From assembly GCA_028703175.1 (NCBI GenBank), contig JAQVNJ010000001.1, positions 135,440 to 199,439 of the forward strand: DNA of 64,000 nucleotides, written 5' to 3'. The stretch is from JAAYCB01 sp012744395 (GTDB taxonomy: Bacteria > Planctomycetota > Planctomycetia > Pirellulales > Thermoguttaceae). A model generated the notes under the pieces. It searched no databases. It was given only the letters and a program-made list of their open reading frames with translations, and was not told the DNA's origin. This document shows positions 60,094 through 64,000 of the stretch, piece after piece. Position 1 is the first letter of the stretch. Every line of letters begins with the position of its first letter. The position numbers were made by a program, and so were the translations under genes.

Positions 60094-61878
60094 TCAGGGC
60101 GCGCTGCCGCACTGGAAAATCTCCACGCCCAGCATCTGGTCGCCGTTGATCATCCGCGCGAGCTGGGCGAACGACAGACCCTGCTTTCGCGCCAGCCGCG
60201 AATAGCTCCCGAACGGCTTGTACTGATCGACCAGGTCGGCCGGCTCGATGGTTTTCTTCGCCAGTGGGTTCGGGCGGTCGATGAGGTAGTACGCCAGCCC
60301 GTTGTCGGCCGCCGACTGAAGCGTCTGGCCGAGCACGTTGGTCAGGAACCAGAACGATTCCTCCGACGACTCCTCCGGGACCTCCAGGGCGAAGACGACC
60401 GCGGCGGCGCCGCGGACGGCCGGGGGGAGGATGCGGGGACAGTCGCGGGTCAGACCGTAGACCGGCGCGCCGGTTTGCTCGTCGATCTTGACCGGTTCTG
60501 GAAAGACCTCGTAAGTCATGCGGTTGGATTCCGACGCCGACTGGTCCGGAAAGAACATCGCGGCAATCTCGATTCCGTCGCCGCTGAGCCGTTCGGGCAA
60601 ACCGCCGGGACGGCCGATCTCCGACTTGTCGACGATCAGGGCGATTTTCGTCCCCTTCAAGGCGGCGACCGGCCGCGCGGCCGGTGTCGGCGGCTCCGCC
60701 GGTTCGCGGCGGATTGCGTTGACCGCGATCACCCCAACCCGGGCGGCGGTCGGATAGATGTTCGGCGTCTTCCCGAACGGATGGCGGCGGTTGCCCAGGA
60801 CGACGACGAACAGGTCCAGATCCGGGTCGATCCAGATGGAGGTCCCCGTCCAGCCGCCATGGCCGATCGCCCGCGGGGTCATGTTCCAGGGCCGGTTCTG
60901 GCTCCCCGAGCGTTTATCCCAGACGAGTCCGCGGATTCCGGCGGAGACGGTCTGCGGGGCGATCATCGTTTCGAACGTCGCCTCGCTGAAGAGAGTCACT
61001 CTCGTCCCGTCTTTCTTGACAAGCGTCCCCTTGCCCAACCAGAGGGCGGAGAGGATGGCCAGGTCCGGCGCGGTCGAGAACAGTCCACAATGCCCCGCCA
61101 CGCCGCCGAGATGGTATGACCGGTAGTCGTTGACGACGCCCTTGAACCAGACGTCGCCGCGCGTCTCGGTCGCCGCGGCGCGCCTCCGCCGCTCCGTATC
61201 GGGATTGTGCATCGTGTCGAGCATGCCCAGCGGCCGGTAGAGGTTTTCGATCGTGAACGTCCGCAGGTCCTGCCCGGAGACCTTCTCGACGATCTGGCCG
61301 AGCATCAGGGTATTGTTGTCCTTGTAGTCGAACCGCTCCCCGACCGGATACCGGAGTCCCAGCCCGCAGAGCAGGTTCCAGAGCTCCTGCTTCGTCCCCT
61401 TGGTCTGATTGTAGTAGTCCATGATCCCGGACGTGTGGGTCATGCAGTGCCAGACGGTGATCCGGTCCTTGCCGTTGGCGCCGAATTCCGGGAAGTACTT
61501 GACGACCAGGTCGCCGGGCGAGACCTTGCCCTGGTCGATGACGGCGGCCAGCGCGGTGGCCGTGCAGGCGACCTTCGTGACCGAGGCGAGGTCGAACAGC
61601 GTGTCGAGCGTGATCTCTTCCTTTTCGGGATAGAACTGCCGGTAGCCGTATCCCTGGAGAAAACAGAGCTTGTTCCCGCGGCCGATCGCAACCACCGCGC
61701 CGGGCGTATGGCCGATCGCGATCGTCTGCTCGACGACCGCGTCGATGTCCTTCAGGGCCGCCGCATCCATGCCGGCGGTTTCCGGATCGACCCGCCGTAG
61801 CCAATCGGGCGAATCCTCGTCCGCGGCTGAAGCGGCTGGAATCAGCAGGAGGCAGGCAATCAACGCGAGCTTGTTCAT
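60094..61878 (-). CDS. Beta-lactamase-fold serine hydrolase fused to part of DUF1343
   Basis: A 594-residue exported protein with a Sec signal (1-18, ending ASA). Residues 35-380 are a class C beta-lactamase/esterase domain with the SxxK motif S99-V-T-K102, MDYYN near 155 as the YxN equivalent and GHGGWTGTS as the third element. Residues about 415-594 resemble the C-terminal half of DUF1343 (IALIVDKSEIGRPGG, then YYLIDRPNPLA and GLSFAQLARMINGD); the N-terminal half of that domain is missing. Planctomycete fusions of these two families would fit a cell-wall or glycopeptide role. The ATG at 61878 lies before the signal. Confidence 0.85.
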   Translation of the reverse strand: MNKLALIACLLLIPAASAADEDSPDWLRRVDPETAGMDAAALKDIDAVVEQTIAIGHTPGAVVAIGRGNKLCFLQGYGYRQFYPEKEEITLDTLFDLASVTKVACTATALAAVIDQGKVSPGDLVVKYFPEFGANGKDRITVWHCMTHTSGIMDYYNQTKGTKQELWNLLCGLGLRYPVGERFDYKDNNTLMLGQIVEKVSGQDLRTFTIENLYRPLGMLDTMHNPDTERRRRAAATETRGDVWFKGVVNDYRSYHLGGVAGHCGLFSTAPDLAILSALWLGKGTLVKKDGTRVTLFSEATFETMIAPQTVSAGIRGLVWDKRSGSQNRPWNMTPRAIGHGGWTGTSIWIDPDLDLFVVVLGNRRHPFGKTPNIYPTAARVGVIAVNAIRREPAEPPTPAARPVAALKGTKIALIVDKSEIGRPGGLPERLSGDGIEIAAMFFPDQSASESNRMTYEVFPEPVKIDEQTGAPVYGLTRDCPRILPPAVRGAAAVVFALEVPEESSEESFWFLTNVLGQTLQSAADNGLAYYLIDRPNPLAKKTIEPADLVDQYKPFGSYSRLARKQGLSFAQLARMINGDQMLGVEIFQCGSAP

Positions 61879-62027
61879 CTCGGAACCAGAGAGAGTGGGT
61901 GACGTGTTGATCCTCGCGGCCGGACGGCGGGCAAGCCGCGAGGTTGTTGCCATCGACGTTTATTTCCGGGATCACGCGAGACGTTCTCGCCGGGAAAAAA
62001 GGCGCTGCGGGACCCGTTTCTGGTGAC

Positions 62028-63029
62028 TCAGACTGCCTCCATGACCTCGCCCGGTCGCTCCGGGCGGCCGATATGAATGATGCCGACGACGGTCAGTCCG
62101 ATGCCGGCGACGAGCCAGAGATTGCTCGCCTCGCGGAACAGGAGAATGCCCGCCACGGCGCCGAACGCCACTTGGGAGGCATTGATCACGTTGGCGTGGA
62201 CCAGCGCGGTCAATTGCAGCCCCTTGGAGATCAACAGGAAGCCAATCAGGTTGAACACGCCCGAAGCGACCATCCAGGCGAGCCGATCGGGCGGCGTGGC
62301 CGCCATGCCTTCCAACCCGATGCGGTCGAGGCTGACCGCGCCGAGGCAGACGACGCCCATTCCGGTGATCACGAAGACGGTCAAAGCGATCGGCACCGCC
62401 TGCCCGTGCGCGTAGCGGACGCCGGCGCCGAGGGTTGCGAACATGACACCTCCGAGGCAGGCGGCGGCGACCCCGAACAGCGAATGTACCAGGCCGGGGC
62501 TGGCCTGGCCAGTCGCGCCGGCGGGCGGACCAGTGGTCGCGGTCCCCACGCCCAGCAGGGCAATCGCCAACACGAGCAGGGCAATCGCCCGAACCGATCG
62601 GCCGTTGACGCGCTCGCCGAGCCAGAAGAACCCGATCACCGCGCTCGCCACGAGCATCGTGCCAAAAACGGCCGGCATGCTGACGGCGAGTCCGACGATG
62701 CCAAACGCCCGCTGCACGTTGAAGTTGCCCAAGACCTGCACTCCGACCCCGACGGCGGCGAGGACGGCGATCACCTTGACCGGGGGCAACTTCAACCGTC
62801 CTCGGCCGGCGGCCAGGAGCAGGTACGGGCCGACGACCAGGACGGTGACCATTTCTTTGACGCAAATCACCCATGCCGGATCGACCTGGTAGCCCGCCAA
62901 TTGGCGGAGGCAGATGTTGGCCACCGTGTAGGCGACAGCCGAGGAGATGCAGCAGGCGGTTCCGACGAGTGCCGGTTGGATGCCAAGCGTGGCGGCGGGT
63001 GGTTCGGTGCGTGTGCTCACGCGGTCCAT
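62028..63029 (-). CDS. EamA-family (DMT) transporter
   Basis: A 333-residue integral membrane protein with about ten predicted spans and two EamA repeats (AVAYTVANICLRQLAG, then VLGNFNVQRAFGIVGL; and in the second half ALVHANVINASQVAFG). The family moves sugars, amino acids, nucleotide sugars or small metabolites; the substrate cannot be assigned. Start 63029 follows AAGGTCC. A TACAAT overlaps this start codon, so the transcript may begin inside it and a GTG at 63020 is a possible alternative start. The gene is divergent from the DUF1080 gene. Confidence 0.88.
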   Translation of the reverse strand: MDRVSTRTEPPAATLGIQPALVGTACCISSAVAYTVANICLRQLAGYQVDPAWVICVKEMVTVLVVGPYLLLAAGRGRLKLPPVKVIAVLAAVGVGVQVLGNFNVQRAFGIVGLAVSMPAVFGTMLVASAVIGFFWLGERVNGRSVRAIALLVLAIALLGVGTATTGPPAGATGQASPGLVHSLFGVAAACLGGVMFATLGAGVRYAHGQAVPIALTVFVITGMGVVCLGAVSLDRIGLEGMAATPPDRLAWMVASGVFNLIGFLLISKGLQLTALVHANVINASQVAFGAVAGILLFREASNLWLVAGIGLTVVGIIHIGRPERPGEVMEAV

Positions 63030-63126
63030 TGTAGGACCTTTTTTCGCGGCAAGCGAGGGGGGAACGGCCCGCCGGTCGCCCCCCGGCCGTCCGCTGCCCC
63101 GCTTCGGCGCCGCGGGACGAGGCGTT

Positions 63127-63155
63127 TTGCATCCCCGACTCCGCGAGATTATCAT
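63127..63155 (+). promoter_or_regulatory. Promoter candidate for the DUF1080 gene
   Basis: TTGCAT (63127-63132) and TATCAT (63150-63155) are separated by exactly 17 bases. The start point would be near 63162, 72 bases before the ATG. Sequence match only. Confidence 0.48.
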
Positions 63156-63233
63156 GCGTTGATCGTCGGGGTCGCGCCTCGTGTCGGCGCGGGAGCCCTC
63201 GACGCCGATTGGACACACGCCGGAGGCCTTCCG

Positions 63234-63941
63234 ATGAGAACCTGGTGCACATTTCCTCTTGTCCTGCTTGCCTTGGCCCTGCCCGGTGGAGCGGGAGAAC
63301 CAGCCCCCGAGGCGGAAGAGCCAACACCCGCCCCGCCGCGGACTGAAGAGGGTTTTGTGCCGCTCTTTCCGGGCGATTCGTTCGAAGGGTGGCAGGGCGC
63401 GATCGCCGGCTACCAGCTCGACCGGGGCGTGCTGGTCAGCAAGGAAGACTCCGGCGGAACCCTGCTGACGAAGAAGGAATACGCGGACTTCATCCTGCGA
63501 TTCGAGTTCAAGCTGTCGCCCGGCGGGAACAACGGGATTGCCCTGCGAGCGCCTCTCGGCGGGCGGACCTCCCAGACCGGCATGGAGATTCAGGTGCTCG
63601 ACGACACGGCCGAAAAATACAAGAATTTGCAGCCGTACCAGTACCACGGATCGCTCTACGGGCTCGTGCCGGCCAAGCGGGGGCATTTGAAACCGGTCGG
63701 CGAGTGGAACGAACAGGAGATTCTCTGCCAGGGCAGGCATATCCGCGTGACGCTCAATGGGACGGTGATTGTCGATGCGAACCTCGACAAGCTCGGTCCG
63801 GTCGGCCTGGACGGCTACGTGCACGAAGGCCGCTATCGCACGTCGGGCCACCTCGGCTTCATGGGGCATCGCTCCCGCGTCGAGTTTCGCAATCTCCGCA
63901 TCAAGGAACTGCCGGCCTGCCCGGCGGCGGCCAAGAAATGA
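63234..63941 (+). CDS. Secreted DUF1080 (3-keto-disaccharide hydrolase-type) protein
   Basis: A 235-residue exported protein, signal at 1-21 (ending GGAGE), followed by a low-complexity Pro/Glu stretch. The DUF1080 core begins FVPLFPGDSFEGWQG and includes EYADFILRFEFKLSPGGNNGIALRAP and GMEIQVLDD, the usual jelly-roll sequence that hydrolyses 3-keto-glycosides in characterised relatives. GGAGGCC lies six bases before the ATG, the same ribosome binding site word as before the gene at 25853. It probably works with Gfo/Idh/MocA enzymes that make 3-keto-sugars. Confidence 0.9.
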   Translation: MRTWCTFPLVLLALALPGGAGEPAPEAEEPTPAPPRTEEGFVPLFPGDSFEGWQGAIAGYQLDRGVLVSKEDSGGTLLTKKEYADFILRFEFKLSPGGNNGIALRAPLGGRTSQTGMEIQVLDDTAEKYKNLQPYQYHGSLYGLVPAKRGHLKPVGEWNEQEILCQGRHIRVTLNGTVIVDANLDKLGPVGLDGYVHEGRYRTSGHLGFMGHRSRVEFRNLRIKELPACPAAAKK

Positions 63942-64000
63942 GCGGAGCGGCAGGGGCGCCGCGTCGTGGGCGGATCGCGGCCCATGGGCGCCGCCGGCTA

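Overview
The window looks like chromosomal DNA of a planctomycete, probably in the Pirellulales/Thermoguttaceae range. The sequence is GC-rich. Many genes belong to families that are abundant in that phylum: a Tat-exported Gfo/Idh/MocA oxidoreductase, a DUF1080 protein, PQQ-type propellers, neutral-ceramidase-like proteins and very large secreted glycosidase-like proteins. The assignment is inferred from gene content; there is no rRNA here to confirm it. I found no tRNA, rRNA, CRISPR array, insertion sequence or prophage.

Bases 1-13 kb. A truncated UvrD-type helicase and a Gfo/Idh/MocA oxidoreductase precede a fermentation block: a NuoE-like subunit, a 1041-residue NuoF protein fused to a GltD/NfnB-like FAD domain, an [FeFe] hydrogenase, an ADP-forming acyl-CoA synthetase and a CoA-transferase fused to a GNAT acetyltransferase. 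Together these could reoxidise NAD(P)H and ferredoxin as H2 and make ATP from acetyl-CoA, so the organism is probably an anaerobic sugar fermenter. Bases 13-17 kb hold a tightly overlapped three-gene unit with one MotA/TolQ/ExbB-like protein and two ExbD-like coiled-coil partners, one carrying an internal duplication. This is my best candidate for an undescribed system.

Bases 17-25.4 kb (minus strand) carry rpmB, gatC, gatA, a secreted glycosidase-like gene that interrupts the gat series, gatB, a SAM hydroxide adenosyltransferase and bioA. Bases 25.8-29 kb hold a small secreted protein, a relic of an NHL-type protein and a GAF/sigma-54 activator. Bases 29-38.2 kb (plus strand) carry etfB, etfA, an acyl-CoA dehydrogenase, fabI, xseB, ispA, dxs and an NAD kinase, covering electron transfer from acyl-CoA, fatty-acid synthesis and the start of isoprenoid synthesis.

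Bases 38.3-64 kb are accessory and mostly exported: two PQQ-type propellers, a translationally coupled GT4 glycosyltransferase/alpha-alpha-toroid fusion with a GH130 phosphorylase, two tandem ceramidase-like proteins, a TIM-barrel protein, a parallel beta-helix protein, a small protein coupled to a 1390-residue GH42-like protein, a beta-lactamase-fold hydrolase fused to part of DUF1343, an EamA transporter and a DUF1080 protein. This suggests a life on complex polysaccharides or glycoconjugates. Notable non-coding features are a perfect 35-bp-arm palindrome at 12897-12968, two related hairpins before the hydrogenase gene, heptanucleotide tracts before two start codons and several TATACT-type promoters.
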